Notes: generated from the letters alone by a model not told the origin. A stretch of 64,000 bases of DNA from Paenibacillus sp. FSL K6-1330 (GCF_037976825.1 NZ_CP150269.1:1779501-1843500); one strand, 5' to 3'. Shown: positions 9,457-18,630, numbered from the stretch's first letter. Made by a program: numbers and translations.

Positions 9457-9564
9457 ATGGAAAGAAAGGGAAACATATTAACAGCACTCATATGGGGTAC
9501 CTTGATCGGCATCTTGCTGTGGATGTCATTTCTCGGCTGGCTGGATATCATATTCGGAAAATAG
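9457..9564 (+). CDS. Small single-pass membrane protein, 35 residues
   Basis: A short frame beginning MERKGNIL, with one hydrophobic helix (about residues 9-29) rich in Leu, Ile and Trp, and ending DIIFGK. GGAGG lies 7 nt before the ATG and a strong terminator follows 25 bp after the stop, so it looks like a complete one-gene unit. The basic N-terminus predicts an N-in orientation. Function is unknown. Confidence 0.6.
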   Translation: MERKGNILTALIWGTLIGILLWMSFLGWLDIIFGK

Positions 9565-9589
9565 ACGATCGTACCCATACTAGTATAAG

Positions 9590-9616
9590 ACCCGCCTTCC
9601 TATTGGAGAGGCGGGT
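9590..9616 (+). terminator. Terminator after the small membrane protein
   Basis: Stem ACCCGCC / GGCGGGT with a 13-base loop followed by TTTG. It lies between the convergent small membrane gene and the acidic protein. Confidence 0.7.
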
Positions 9617-9625
9617 TTTGCAGGT

Positions 9626-10330
9626 TTAGTCGTCTCCGCCATGGCTGCCGTTTAGTAGATCGATACCGTGCATCTGCTCCGTCGGCGGGGCAGCGGGGTC
9701 CACCGGGCTATTGGCCGCAATAGCGTCCGCATCCGGTACATCCTCCAGCGGCTGGTACTCATCTTCTCCGGACGGGTAATCTTTAAAAATGTCCTGGTTT
9801 AAAAACGCAGTCCCGCTGCCGGTTAATGATGCGTCTGCTGCAAGCCGCCGCTCCGTATCGCCGGAGTATTGGCCGATAATTTCGTCTCCGGGACGAGAAG
9901 GGGGTTCGCCTTCGACGGCCCGCCATTCCCGATCCGTTACATCATCTGCGACATCGCGAATGTAGGTTTCATCGACTGGTCGATCCCCCTCTATCCGGTC
10001 TGCTTCTGCCTGCTCTGAGGGTGAAGAGGAAAAGGTTCTCTCGTCGGCAATGGTCCACTGCTCGGGATCAGCACCGGTAGCTTCCCATGCATCGCTGGCG
10101 CTGTAATCCGGGTCCATACGCTCCTCCGGTTTTGCATCCGCAGGTGCCGCTTCATTCAGATCATACGCGATATGGTCCGCATCTTCGCTGCTTAGGCTTT
10201 GCTCCGTGTAGGTGTTGACGTCTCTCAGATCATCTTGCGGAATCATCTCCGTATCCTCAACTCTCCGCTTAGCCTCGAATTCCAAATATGTCAAGTCTGC
10301 CAGCGTATTCCGATTGTTTTCGTCGCGCAT
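9626..10330 (-). CDS. Acidic, low-complexity, probably disordered protein
   Basis: A 234-residue protein very rich in Asp, Glu, Ala and Pro with almost no hydrophobic core, so it is probably intrinsically disordered. No domain, signal peptide or repeat is recognised. ATG 10330 is chosen because GGAG lies 9 nt upstream; an ATG three codons earlier abuts the ribosome site. Acidic proteins of this kind occur in Paenibacillus as uncharacterised proteins. Function is unknown. Confidence 0.7.
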   Translation of the reverse strand: MRDENNRNTLADLTYLEFEAKRRVEDTEMIPQDDLRDVNTYTEQSLSSEDADHIAYDLNEAAPADAKPEERMDPDYSASDAWEATGADPEQWTIADERTFSSSPSEQAEADRIEGDRPVDETYIRDVADDVTDREWRAVEGEPPSRPGDEIIGQYSGDTERRLAADASLTGSGTAFLNQDIFKDYPSGEDEYQPLEDVPDADAIAANSPVDPAAPPTEQMHGIDLLNGSHGGDD

Positions 10331-10671
10331 ATTGACCATCTCCTTCTATGATTTCAAATACATTTCAAAATATAACAGGTTTCTATACTTCGACTTTACC
10401 CGCTGAAGCAAGAATGAATCCCGGGTACGTTCAGGCGATGATGAACCATACAAGTTCTATCTTTCCCTGTCATTTGCAGCATTATGAAAATTTTAAAACA
10501 GGAAAAATGGACGAAATTCAAAACAAACGGGAGAAAATGTATGATTTCGTGGAATAGGTCCGCTAAATAGATAATGAAATTTTGAAATGATCCCGTTATA
10601 ATCGAAAAAGTGACTATCGGACCGGGACAATCCTGAGAGTGGATTGTCAATAAACTACAATAGGACAGGAA
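10331..10671 (+). promoter_or_regulatory. Intergenic region with SulP promoter and leader hairpin
   Basis: This 341-bp divergent gap has no convincing gene. A perfect TATAAT is at 10597-10602, with no clear -35. An 8-bp perfect hairpin (GACAATCC / GGATTGTC, 10626-10648) then lies in the presumed leader 23 nt before the start of the SulP gene. The left part holds only short frames without ribosome sites. Confidence 0.45.
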
Positions 10672-12135
10672 GTGATTAGGACTTTGTTTCAATGGATTAA
10701 ACAAGGCTTCTTTGGCAATTCACGCAGAGATATTTTGTCAGGATTGACGGTAGCGTTCGCTCTCATACCGGAAGCGATCGCATTCTCTATCATGGCGGGT
10801 GTCGATCCCATGGTCGGACTCTATGCTTCTTTTGTGATTGCTGTCAGTATTTCATTTTTCGGCGGACGTCCCGGTATGATCTCCGCAGCGACAGGGGCCA
10901 TGGCATCATTAATGGGACCGCTCGTGGCGATGCACGGGATTGAGTATTTGTATGCGGCAACGATTCTTACAGGAATCTTGCAATTGTTGATGGGGGCGCT
11001 CAAATTCGGACGGTTTATTACGTTTGTCCCCCAGCCGGTCATCACCGGATTCGTGAACTCGCTAGCCATCATTATTTTTCTGGCCCAGCTTCCGAATTTC
11101 AAGGGTGAATCGTGGCCGATGTACTTGATGGTCATCGGAACGCTGCTCATCATCTATTTGCTGCCGCTGGTTACCAAAGCGATTCCCTCGGCGCTTGTTG
11201 CCATCATCGTAATGACGATCATAGCGGTGTGGTTCAAGGCTCCTGTGCAAACAGTGGGGGACACGGGCAACATTACGCAGGCTCTTCCGTTCTTCCACAT
11301 TCCGAATGTAACGATCAGTTTGGATATGATCATGACGATATTGCCTATTTCTCTAGCTCTTGCTGTCGTGGGGATGACGGAATCGCTGCTGACGGCGTCG
11401 CTAGTCGATGAGCTGACGGATACCGGCAGCGACAAGAATCGCGAAATCCGCGGTCAGGGTGTTTCCAACGTGATCACAGGATTCTTCGGCGGCATGGCCG
11501 GTTGCGCTATGATCGGACAGACGGTGATTAATGTGAAATCAGGCGGTCGCACCCGGTTATCAACCCTGGTGTCTGGTGTGTTCCTGCTGTTTCTCATCAT
11601 CGTGCTCGGCGACGTCGTGAAACAAATTCCGATGGCAGCGCTTGTCGGGGTCATGTTTATGGTTTCCATCGGTACGTTTGAATGGGGATACCTTCGCACA
11701 CTTCACTGTGTTCCGCTGGGTGATGCCATTGTCATGCTGGCAACGGTGATCATCGTGGTGGCAACGCATAATCTGGCCATCGGGGTCATGACCGGTATTA
11801 TGTTAAGCGCGTTGAATTTCGGCTGGAAAATGGCAAAAATCCAGGCCATACCGCATGTGCAGCCAAACGGTATGAAGGTATATGAAATCCGGGGGCCGTT
11901 ATTTTTCGGTACAATGATGTATTTTATAAACCTGTTTGACGTGAATGAGGACCCTGAGCATGTCGTGATTGATTTTTCCAAATCCCATGTATGGGATCAG
12001 TCAGCCACGAATGCCATTTCCAAGGTATTGAATAAGTACAAGGAAGCGGGTAAAGCCATTACGCTCGTGGGGTTGAACGATGAAAGTCAGCGGATGGTTG
12101 ATAAAGTCGGCCTTGCTTCAAGCTCCACACACTAG
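10672..12135 (+). CDS. SulP family inorganic anion transporter
   Basis: A 487-residue SLC26/SulP permease, probably for sulfate, bicarbonate or another anion. It starts at GTG after AGGACAGGA. About ten to twelve membrane segments carry family hallmarks such as [20 protein letters not shown] and [17 protein letters not shown] shortened STAS domain follows (about residues 415-480, with [16 protein letters not shown]). Total length is shorter than typical 550-residue members because the STAS domain is compact. It is monocistronic with a clear terminator. Confidence 0.92.
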   Translation: MIRTLFQWIKQGFFGNSRRDILSGLTVAFALIPEAIAFSIMAGVDPMVGLYASFVIAVSISFFGGRPGMISAATGAMASLMGPLVAMHGIEYLYAATILTGILQLLMGALKFGRFITFVPQPVITGFVNSLAIIIFLAQLPNFKGESWPMYLMVIGTLLIIYLLPLVTKAIPSALVAIIVMTIIAVWFKAPVQTVGDTGNITQALPFFHIPNVTISLDMIMTILPISLALAVVGMTESLLTASLVDELTDTGSDKNREIRGQGVSNVITGFFGGMAGCAMIGQTVINVKSGGRTRLSTLVSGVFLLFLIIVLGDVVKQIPMAALVGVMFMVSIGTFEWGYLRTLHCVPLGDAIVMLATVIIVVATHNLAIGVMTGIMLSALNFGWKMAKIQAIPHVQPNGMKVYEIRGPLFFGTMMYFINLFDVNEDPEHVVIDFSKSHVWDQSATNAISKVLNKYKEAGKAITLVGLNDESQRMVDKVGLASSSTH

Positions 12136-12140
12136 AAACG

Positions 12141-12186
12141 AAAAGGGATTGCTTTTTAGCCTTAGGGTTAAGAGCGATCCCTTTTT
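12141..12186 (+). terminator. Terminator of the SulP gene
   Basis: A 13-bp stem with one G-T pair (AAAAGGGATTGCT / AGCGATCCCTTTT) followed by a T run, just after the transporter stop. Confidence 0.85.
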
Positions 12187-12334
12187 ATTTTGCCTTTTAT
12201 GTAATAAAAATTTTACAAACGGAACAGACGTTTCATGTTATATTGATTGTAAATGAACACGAAGTTTGTCGAATCAGCCGGACGGTGAAGATGCGGACTT
12301 TTATTGACTATAGACGGTTAGAGGTGCTGACTAG

Positions 12335-14251
12335 ATGAAGGATATGCCCAAATACATATTCCTGCTTCTGCTGGTAGTGCCGCTGCTGCTGCTTATATCG
12401 ATCATATCACCGGGAAAATCGGAAGCAAAGAATGCTCAAACCGTGATACCCGATTGGCAGTTTATGTGGGATGACGAACAACAGGATGTTGTTTCGCCAG
12501 TCAACCTGCAGGGAAGAAGTTGGTTGGCGGGAATACCAGACAAGACGGGACCCCCAAAGTCAGATGGGGTGTATTCAGCATGGAATCGTTTTACTTTGCC
12601 CGCTCTCCCTTGGAAGCATTCGGCCATCATGATTGACCGCATTAAGGGACAGGATGTTTTGGCTTTTTTGGATAATGAACAGGTGTATGAAGCCAAGCGA
12701 GACTATATGTATACGAGTCATTCTCTTCTGCTTCCGATCCATCCGGATGATGCTGGCAAGACCGTTTATATATGGACAAACGGCGTCAGGGATATGACGT
12801 TAGGCATCGATGGCGATATTATACTTGGCGAATATGAGCATCTGCGTGGAAGCTTTATCAAGAATGACCTGGAAGATTTCATATTGGGCAGCTCGTTTCT
12901 GTTTATTGCGGTGGTCATGTTTTTCTGCTGCTTGTTCCTTCCGAAGCATACGGTATCCAGTTGGCTTTCGCTTAGTGTGATTATTCTGGCAAGCGGGGCT
13001 ATGCTTATTACGTATTCGCCGTTCCTATACACCTTCTATGGAGACCTGGGCAACGTGTGGGTCGCGGTGTTTGATATCTCACTCTTTGCCGTGCTGCCGG
13101 CGCTGTATTACTATTTTGAGAAAATATATGGTTCCGGGCCCTATCGAGTCATTCGCTACTGCCGAAGATTTCAAATAGCCTACTCCATAATGTGCCTGAT
13201 ATTTCTAGTTGCCCAGGTGGTCAGCGATCATTCATTTCACGAGATTTACTATCTTGTTTCGGTGAAGATCTTGGGCATTCTGATTATCCTGCAGATGCTG
13301 CTGCTTGTCGGTACCACCATTCTGTATGCTTCCAAGCGGAATAAGGACGCTTATATCTTTTCCGTTGGTTTCGGGATGATGGCGTTAGCAGCGCTCGGAG
13401 ATCTGCTGGCCTTTTATTACCATGACGGACAATATCATTTCTTTCTATGGAAATGGGGCATCATCGGACTGATTGTCTCTCTGATCGTCATGCTGGGGCG
13501 TAAATTCGTCCGCAGCCATGAGCAAGTGCTGCAGTATTCCAGGAAGCTAGAGATGTTTAATAATGAACTTCAGCGATCGGAGAAAATGGAGATTATCAGC
13601 GAGCTGGCCGCCTCGGTTGCACACGAGGTTCGCAATCCGCTGCAAGTGACGCGCGGCTTCATGCAGCTTCTGGCACAGAACTCCAAGCAGGCGGAGAAGG
13701 AGTATTTTGGACTGGCGCTGAAGGAGCTGGACCGGGCTTCGGGGATCATCACGGATTTCCTCACGTTTGCTAAGCCTGAATTGGAGAATGAGGTCAAGCT
13801 GAATGTGTATGAGGAGCTGAAGCATGTGAAAGGCATCCTACTGCCGCTGGCCAATCTTAGCGGGGGCACGATCGAGCTGGATGTCGCGAAGGAATTATAC
13901 ATGACCGGTAATTCTTCCAAACTTAAACAAGCAATGATTAATATCGTCAAGAACAGTATAGAGGCACTGGATGGAGAAGGGGTTATTCGCATATGGGCCT
14001 ATGCCAAGGGTGAAGAAGTGGTCATTCACATCAAAGATGACGGCATCGGAATGGATGCTGCGGATCTTGAGAGACTGGGTGAGGCGTACTTCTCCAATAA
14101 GTCCAAAGGGACGGGGCTCGGCTTGATGGTCACCTTTCGAATCATCGAAGCGATGCATGGCACCATTCATTTTGTTAGTGAAAAAGGAAGCGGGACAGAG
14201 GCTATTATCCGCTTTCCGGCCGTACCTGCTTTGCAGGAGGGGGAAGTATAA
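12335..14251 (+). CDS. Membrane sensor histidine kinase (first of a tandem pair)
   Basis: A 638-residue kinase. After an N-terminal hydrophobic segment comes an extracellular domain of about 150 residues, then about seven membrane helices (residues 175-400), a layout like the 7TMR-DISM sensors. A HisKA domain (SVAHEVRNPLQVTRG, phospho-acceptor His430) and a HATPase_c domain (NIVKNSIEAL, DDGIGM, GTGLGLMVTF) follow. No response regulator is adjacent, so it is an orphan. The N-terminal ribosome site is weak (GGTGCTGACTAG before ATG). Its catalytic half is nearly the same as that of the next gene. A phosphorelay kinase role, as for sporulation kinases, is possible but inferred. Confidence 0.9.
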   Translation: MKDMPKYIFLLLLVVPLLLLISIISPGKSEAKNAQTVIPDWQFMWDDEQQDVVSPVNLQGRSWLAGIPDKTGPPKSDGVYSAWNRFTLPALPWKHSAIMIDRIKGQDVLAFLDNEQVYEAKRDYMYTSHSLLLPIHPDDAGKTVYIWTNGVRDMTLGIDGDIILGEYEHLRGSFIKNDLEDFILGSSFLFIAVVMFFCCLFLPKHTVSSWLSLSVIILASGAMLITYSPFLYTFYGDLGNVWVAVFDISLFAVLPALYYYFEKIYGSGPYRVIRYCRRFQIAYSIMCLIFLVAQVVSDHSFHEIYYLVSVKILGILIILQMLLLVGTTILYASKRNKDAYIFSVGFGMMALAALGDLLAFYYHDGQYHFFLWKWGIIGLIVSLIVMLGRKFVRSHEQVLQYSRKLEMFNNELQRSEKMEIISELAASVAHEVRNPLQVTRGFMQLLAQNSKQAEKEYFGLALKELDRASGIITDFLTFAKPELENEVKLNVYEELKHVKGILLPLANLSGGTIELDVAKELYMTGNSSKLKQAMINIVKNSIEALDGEGVIRIWAYAKGEEVVIHIKDDGIGMDAADLERLGEAYFSNKSKGTGLGLMVTFRIIEAMHGTIHFVSEKGSGTEAIIRFPAVPALQEGEV

Positions 14252-14255
14252 ATTT

Positions 14256-14284
14256 AAGAGGGATGCCGTAACGGTATCTCTCTT
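14256..14284 (+). terminator. Terminator between the two kinase genes
   Basis: A 13-bp stem with G-T pairs (AAGAGGGATGCCG / CGGTATCTCTCTT), loop TAA, then TGTTAT. It separates the tandem kinases into two transcripts. Confidence 0.65.
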
Positions 14285-14379
14285 TGTTATATCTTTAATA
14301 GAAAATTTTATCATTTTTCCGAATATTAGAAGGTGGAAGGTTTTGTTGCATCGAATAACACAGTAAGAGTTTCACTCAT

Positions 14380-14385
14380 TATAAT
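14380..14385 (+). promoter_or_regulatory. -10 element for the second kinase gene
   Basis: A perfect TATAAT 15 bp before the start codon, with only a weak -35 upstream. With the preceding terminator it suggests that the second kinase is transcribed on its own, with a very short leader. Confidence 0.4.
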
Positions 14386-14400
14386 GTTTGAGGTGCGTCA

Positions 14401-16290
14401 ATGAGGTCTGGATGGATAATCGCTGTGTTCCTGATCATCGTTTTTACTTTAAGCCAGGGGTTTCCCAGGCTTGTCTTTGCCACCGAAGAAACGGCAGCTC
14501 GTGCAGCGATTAAGGAGTGGAGAATCCTCTGGTCGGAATCCCGAGGGATTCCCGAGAGCGTGCCCGTCCACATCAATGACTGGATGGAAACTTCGGTCGG
14601 TGATTCGAAGCCTTTTAAGCCGCATACCAAGGCATCCGCGTGGATTTATATGAGGATTCCCGAGATCGCCTCTACATCCCCTGGCATTTTGATTGATAAG
14701 CTCCACGGGCAGAAGGTTGCGGTTTATGCGGACCATGAGAAGATTTACGAATCTACCCGAACGTACAATTATGAGCTTAATTACATTTTGCTTCCTCTGC
14801 ATCAGGATATGCTCGGCAAGGATCTTCACATCTGGCTGGAGACCGCTAGGGATCATGTGACAATTGAAGGGAAAGTCCTCGTCGGCGATTATCAAGACAT
14901 GTTTAATCGGTTTGTTAAGTCGAATTTGATGGACATCATTCTCGGGAGCGCCTTCATATTTATCGCATTGGTGATGTTGATCTGCGCTATTTTTCTGAAC
15001 AGAAAATATTTGATCGCTGTATTATCCTTATCTTTAATTATTTTATCTGTAGGCATCCTGGTGTTTACATACTCCCCGTTTCTTTATACGATTTTTAATC
15101 AATATGGCAATATGTACACTCACTTATATGACATCTCATTATTTATCTTACTTCCTTCGTTCAGTCTCTTTTTTGAAAAAATCTTCGGGCCCGGCTGGAA
15201 GGGTTCGCTGCGTAAACTCCGCAAGTTCCAGATCGTCTACTCGCTGTTTTGCGGGCTGTTTCTGATTGCTAATCAATGGGGTTCAAATCAATGGTTCGAC
15301 CTGTATTATTTCTTCTCCGTTCATGTCATGGGTGTTGTGATGATCGTTCAATTTGTATTGCTGGTCGGAAGCTCCATGTATTATGCCGTTAAGGGAAATA
15401 AGGACGCTGTTATTTTTAATGCAGGCTTTGCGGTATTCGCTGTTGTGGGCTTAAGTGAGCTGCTGCAATTTTTCCTCACTCGGGGCAGCTATAATCTCTT
15501 CCTTTGGAAATGGGGGATTGTCAGCTTTATTATCGCCCTGATTGTCATTCTCGGACGGCATTTTGCCAAAAATCACGAACGGATTCTTCAATACTCCAAG
15601 GAGCTTGAGATGTTCAACAATGAACTGCAGCGTTCGGAGAAAATGGAGATTATCAGTGAGCTAGCAGCATCGGTTGCGCACGAGGTTCGTAACCCGCTGC
15701 AAGTAACGCGGGGTTTCCTGCAGCTTCTCACCGGAAAAGCCCAAGCTGCTGAACGCGAATATTTAGATTTGGCTCTGGTGGAGCTGGACCGTGCTTCCGG
15801 CATTATTACGGATTTCTTAACCTTTGCCAAACCGGAATTCGGCAAAGACACCGTGCTTCGAGTTTCGGAGGAGTTTAAGCATATTGAAGGCATACTAGGC
15901 CCGCTTGCACACCTCCAAGGAGGCAAGATTACCGTAGATATTCCGGAGGATATTACGATTCGGGGGAATTCCTCGAAATTCAAGCAGGCCTTTATCAACA
16001 TTGTTAAGAATAGCATCGAGGCGCTGGGCGAAGAGGGATTGGTCCATATCCGCTGCTATCGCCAGCAAGACCAGGTATATATTCATGTTGTGGATAATGG
16101 CGAAGGGATGGGGCCCGATGTGTTGGCACGGCTGGGAGAGCCTTATTTCTCCAACAAAACGAAGGGGACGGGGCTTGGCCTGATGGTGACCTTCCGCATT
16201 ATCGAGGCGATGGATGGAGACATTTATTTTACGAGTAAAAAAGGAGTGGGGACGGATGCCGTTATTACGCTTCCCGCAGCTGGCGAATAA
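14401..16290 (+). CDS. Membrane sensor histidine kinase (second of a tandem pair)
   Basis: A 629-residue paralogue of the preceding kinase with the same order: cleavable-looking N-terminal signal, extracellular domain, about seven membrane helices, HisKA (VAHEVRNPLQVTRGFLQLL, His427) and HATPase_c (NSIEALGEEG, DNGEGM, GTGLGLMVTFRIIEAM). The linker and HisKA region, from EMFNNELQRSEKMEIISEL through the phospho-acceptor, are almost identical in both proteins, while the sensor halves have diverged. No response regulator is adjacent. It is convergent with the NHLP-like peptide and isoprenoid-enzyme unit, with only about 90 bp between the stops. Confidence 0.9.
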   Translation: MRSGWIIAVFLIIVFTLSQGFPRLVFATEETAARAAIKEWRILWSESRGIPESVPVHINDWMETSVGDSKPFKPHTKASAWIYMRIPEIASTSPGILIDKLHGQKVAVYADHEKIYESTRTYNYELNYILLPLHQDMLGKDLHIWLETARDHVTIEGKVLVGDYQDMFNRFVKSNLMDIILGSAFIFIALVMLICAIFLNRKYLIAVLSLSLIILSVGILVFTYSPFLYTIFNQYGNMYTHLYDISLFILLPSFSLFFEKIFGPGWKGSLRKLRKFQIVYSLFCGLFLIANQWGSNQWFDLYYFFSVHVMGVVMIVQFVLLVGSSMYYAVKGNKDAVIFNAGFAVFAVVGLSELLQFFLTRGSYNLFLWKWGIVSFIIALIVILGRHFAKNHERILQYSKELEMFNNELQRSEKMEIISELAASVAHEVRNPLQVTRGFLQLLTGKAQAAEREYLDLALVELDRASGIITDFLTFAKPEFGKDTVLRVSEEFKHIEGILGPLAHLQGGKITVDIPEDITIRGNSSKFKQAFINIVKNSIEALGEEGLVHIRCYRQQDQVYIHVVDNGEGMGPDVLARLGEPYFSNKTKGTGLGLMVTFRIIEAMDGDIYFTSKKGVGTDAVITLPAAGE

Positions 16291-16382
16291 TTCGCTAAGC
16301 TGCGGCAGCGATGACGGTTATCGTCCCCACTCGTTGTACCGATTACTTCTATTTATGAAATGTCCACGCTGTTATGTAGTCT

Positions 16383-16622
16383 TTACCAGATGGCTCTTTC
16401 TTTGGCTTCTGACTTGATCACGCCTGATGGATTCGGAGGAATGACCAGATAGAGCTCGTTAGGGTTCTCTTCAAGCGTTCGAATCTCGATGTGGTCGGGA
16501 ATCCGTACCCCAAGAACTTCCTTGATGGCGGATTTCGGATCGCTGAGCAATTTTGCCTTAAAGCTAGGATCCTCCCAAGCTTTCTGAATCAATTGTGTTT
16601 GAAAGATGGCTTCTGTCGTCAT
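16383..16622 (-). CDS. NHLP-like leader-peptide protein with C-terminal Trp (putative RiPP precursor)
   Basis: A 79-residue protein that matches the nitrile hydratase-like leader peptide (NHLP) family: an N-terminal helix with LIQKAWEDPSFKAKLLSDP, then AIKEVLGVRIPDHIEIRTL and YLVIPPNP. The start is ATG 16622, with AAAGGGTG 6 nt upstream; an upstream GTG lies inside that ribosome site. After the PPNP end of the leader only 14 residues remain (SGVIKSEAKERAIW). There is no Cys and no double-Gly, so a classic lanthipeptide or proteusin core is missing, and the last residue is Trp. It lies 72 bp downstream of the isoprenoid enzyme on the same strand. The family call is fairly firm; being a prenylated peptide is inference. 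Confidence 0.75.
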   Translation of the reverse strand: MTTEAIFQTQLIQKAWEDPSFKAKLLSDPKSAIKEVLGVRIPDHIEIRTLEENPNELYLVIPPNPSGVIKSEAKERAIW

Positions 16623-16694
16623 AAGAATCACCCTTTCAAATAAATTGGTTATTTTTTACTCTTAAAGAATACCATGGAACAAATATAAAATCTA

Positions 16695-17648
16695 TTATTT
16701 TTTGCTTAGAATAGACAAATAATAGTTTAACCCGCCATAAGAAAGCGTTTCTTTGCTGTTTTCGATATGATTCGCTTCGGTTTGAAGCTCATCCACCAAC
16801 GTTTGATGAAAGGAGATGAGATGGGGGGCATCTATATCTATCGATAAGAGATGAGTATGGGTCGCTGCGGCAATGTCTGCATAGGGCTTCATCATGTTGT
16901 TGATATAGATGGCTTCTTGAACTTCGGGCAGCGTCAGAATCTCGCCATGTGGTCGTCCCAATTCCGATTTAATGAGAGACAGCAGGCAGTTGTAGCTGCC
17001 ATCCGCAAGATCCTGCTTCCAATCGGTCCAATCGTCCATCATCTGCAAGGTCAGCAGAACCTGGTTCATCACATCATTCGTTCGTGGAATGAGGCTTGCT
17101 TGATCAGATAACAGCAGTGCGGCAGTGCTTCCCAGCTTTACGGGAGCTGCTTTTTTTGCAATCATGGCCCTGTTGTGCTTAAAGTAATCGTCCCGGGTTT
17201 CGTGGAGGACGCCTTCAGACCATTCATGCGTGTAGTTTTTGAAATAAGACCAGAAGTCGGAATTCGCTGGAAAGTAGGGCTGATAGGATGTGAGAAACTC
17301 GTAATACAGCAGGTTGGCAAGTGCGAGATGGTGTTTAGGATCTATGGGAGACTGACTGTCATAGGGCGAGTCCATGATGTCGTCTTGAATGAAGTAGTAC
17401 AACATGCCGATAATGTTGGCCGCTGAGAGGTGACGGTATACATCGGCGGGGAGTGAGGTCAGTTCTTTCATCCAGAAGGGAAGCAGATAACATATGTAAT
17501 TTTTGGAACTGTCCTGCTCGAACACGTCAAACTTTCTCAAGTATGAAAGACCGATTTCATTCAAGGGAGCAGGGAGCTCGGAAAGCCTTGCTTCGCAGGC
17601 TGAGAATGCGGCAGCAAGATCGTCCTCGAATGGCTTGAACCAGTTCAT
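16695..17648 (-). CDS. Class I isoprenoid enzyme (trans-prenyltransferase/terpene synthase fold, ComQ-like)
   Basis: A 317-residue, mostly helical protein with the two metal-binding motifs of trans-isoprenyl enzymes: QDDIMDS (DDxxD at residues 89-93) and MMDDWTDWKQD (residues 205-213). These bind magnesium and the diphosphate of an allylic substrate. Length and motif spacing fit ComQ-type peptide prenyltransferases and small class I synthases, but the usual polyprenyl synthetase family signature is not obvious. The gene directly downstream is a small NHLP-like peptide ending in Trp. Alternatives are a terpene synthase or a short-chain prenyl diphosphate synthase. The ribosome site is weak. 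Confidence 0.75.
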   Translation of the reverse strand: MNWFKPFEDDLAAAFSACEARLSELPAPLNEIGLSYLRKFDVFEQDSSKNYICYLLPFWMKELTSLPADVYRHLSAANIIGMLYYFIQDDIMDSPYDSQSPIDPKHHLALANLLYYEFLTSYQPYFPANSDFWSYFKNYTHEWSEGVLHETRDDYFKHNRAMIAKKAAPVKLGSTAALLLSDQASLIPRTNDVMNQVLLTLQMMDDWTDWKQDLADGSYNCLLSLIKSELGRPHGEILTLPEVQEAIYINNMMKPYADIAAATHTHLLSIDIDAPHLISFHQTLVDELQTEANHIENSKETLSYGGLNYYLSILSKK

Positions 17649-17884
17649 GGAATCACCAACCTATTCTATTTATAAGGAACCAAGTGCTTACTTGCTATAT
17701 TAACATGGATCATCATAAAGTTAAATATTACCAGCTGCATTGAATGGGGTATTATGGGATTTTTGATGCTGTGGCGGGTACTTTTGCAGGCGGTACATTG
17801 GTTTTCTTGTTTGATTATGGCGACTGACGTTTAAGTTAGGGGTGTACAGCGATAAACCGAAAATGACCACGAGGAGGAATTCAT

Positions 17885-18547
17885 ATGACTCAGAAAATTG
17901 TAGGAGCTTTTCGGACGGAGCAGGAAGCAACCCGGGCCATTGAGGAACTAAAGCAGCAAGGTTTCAGAGCCGATGAAATCTCGGTTATTGCCAAGGATCG
18001 CGGTGAATCTTCTCATATTCAGGACGAGACCGGCACCAAGGCACCTGAGGGCTTGGCATCCGGAGCGGCCACAGGCGGTGTGTTAGGCGGTGTAACCGGA
18101 TTGTTGGCCGGTTTAGGTGCATTGGCCATTCCGGGCATTGGTCCGATCATCGCGGCAGGTCCGATTGCGGCAACACTTACAGGAGCAGCCGTAGGCGCTG
18201 GGGCGGGCGGATTGGTAGGTGGTTTGATCGGCCTCGGAATTCCGGAAGAGCAAGCAGAGGAATATGGGGGCTATGTGGATGAAGGCCATATTCTGGTCAT
18301 GGTGGATGCAGATGAAACGAATGGTGGCCGGGTATATGATATATTCCGCAGCAATAGCGCCATTAATGAACATCATTACCGTGAAGAAGGCACTTATAGC
18401 GGTACCGGTGCGCCGATAGACTCACGCTCTGAAGCAGCGGCTGCTACCGAGGATGCAGTTCCAGACCCTAACCTATATCAAGGTTATGGTGATGGTAATG
18501 GCGGTGCCATAAGTCCGGATCGGAATGAAATTTCGAAGAGACGATAA
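17885..18547 (+). CDS. General stress protein with YflT-type N-terminal domain
   Basis: A 220-residue protein. Residues 1-50 (IVGAFRTEQEATRAIEELKQ, then GFRADEISVIAKD) match the YflT / general stress protein 17M domain. A long Gly/Ala-rich hydrophobic stretch follows (about residues 58-120), which may insert in a membrane as two helices, then a second small alpha-beta repeat (HILVMVDADE) and a polar tail. Homologues are often SigB-induced. I saw GTTTAA and GGGGTG upstream but at the wrong spacing, so control is open. The GAGGAGG site is strong. Confidence 0.85.
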   Translation: MTQKIVGAFRTEQEATRAIEELKQQGFRADEISVIAKDRGESSHIQDETGTKAPEGLASGAATGGVLGGVTGLLAGLGALAIPGIGPIIAAGPIAATLTGAAVGAGAGGLVGGLIGLGIPEEQAEEYGGYVDEGHILVMVDADETNGGRVYDIFRSNSAINEHHYREEGTYSGTGAPIDSRSEAAAATEDAVPDPNLYQGYGDGNGGAISPDRNEISKRR

Positions 18548-18579
18548 AGGTTATTGTTAAAATATGAATTTTCAATAAT

Positions 18580-18608
18580 AAACCGCCCGGGATGAATCCG
18601 GGCGGTTT
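18580..18608. terminator. Terminator after the stress protein gene
   Basis: A perfect 11-bp stem (AAACCGCCCGG / CCGGGCGGTTT) with a 7-base loop followed by GTT. It lies between the convergent stress protein and the Tyr/Pro/Gly-rich gene. Confidence 0.85.
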
Positions 18609-18630
18609 GTTCATGCGCGTTAATGTGTGT

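Noticed and set aside
10348..10704. Short open frames in the gap before the SulP gene
   Set aside because: No ribosome sites, and sequence not protein-like; the gap holds a promoter and hairpin instead.
16383..17648. A true comQXPA locus
   Set aside because: The peptide is NHLP-like and not ComX-like, the nearby kinases are HisKA type on the other strand, and no ComA-like regulator is present. Only the enzyme-peptide logic is kept as a hypothesis.
17828..17848. SigB promoter before the stress protein
   Set aside because: GTTTAA and GGGGTG are both there but only 4 bp apart, and SigB needs about 12-14.
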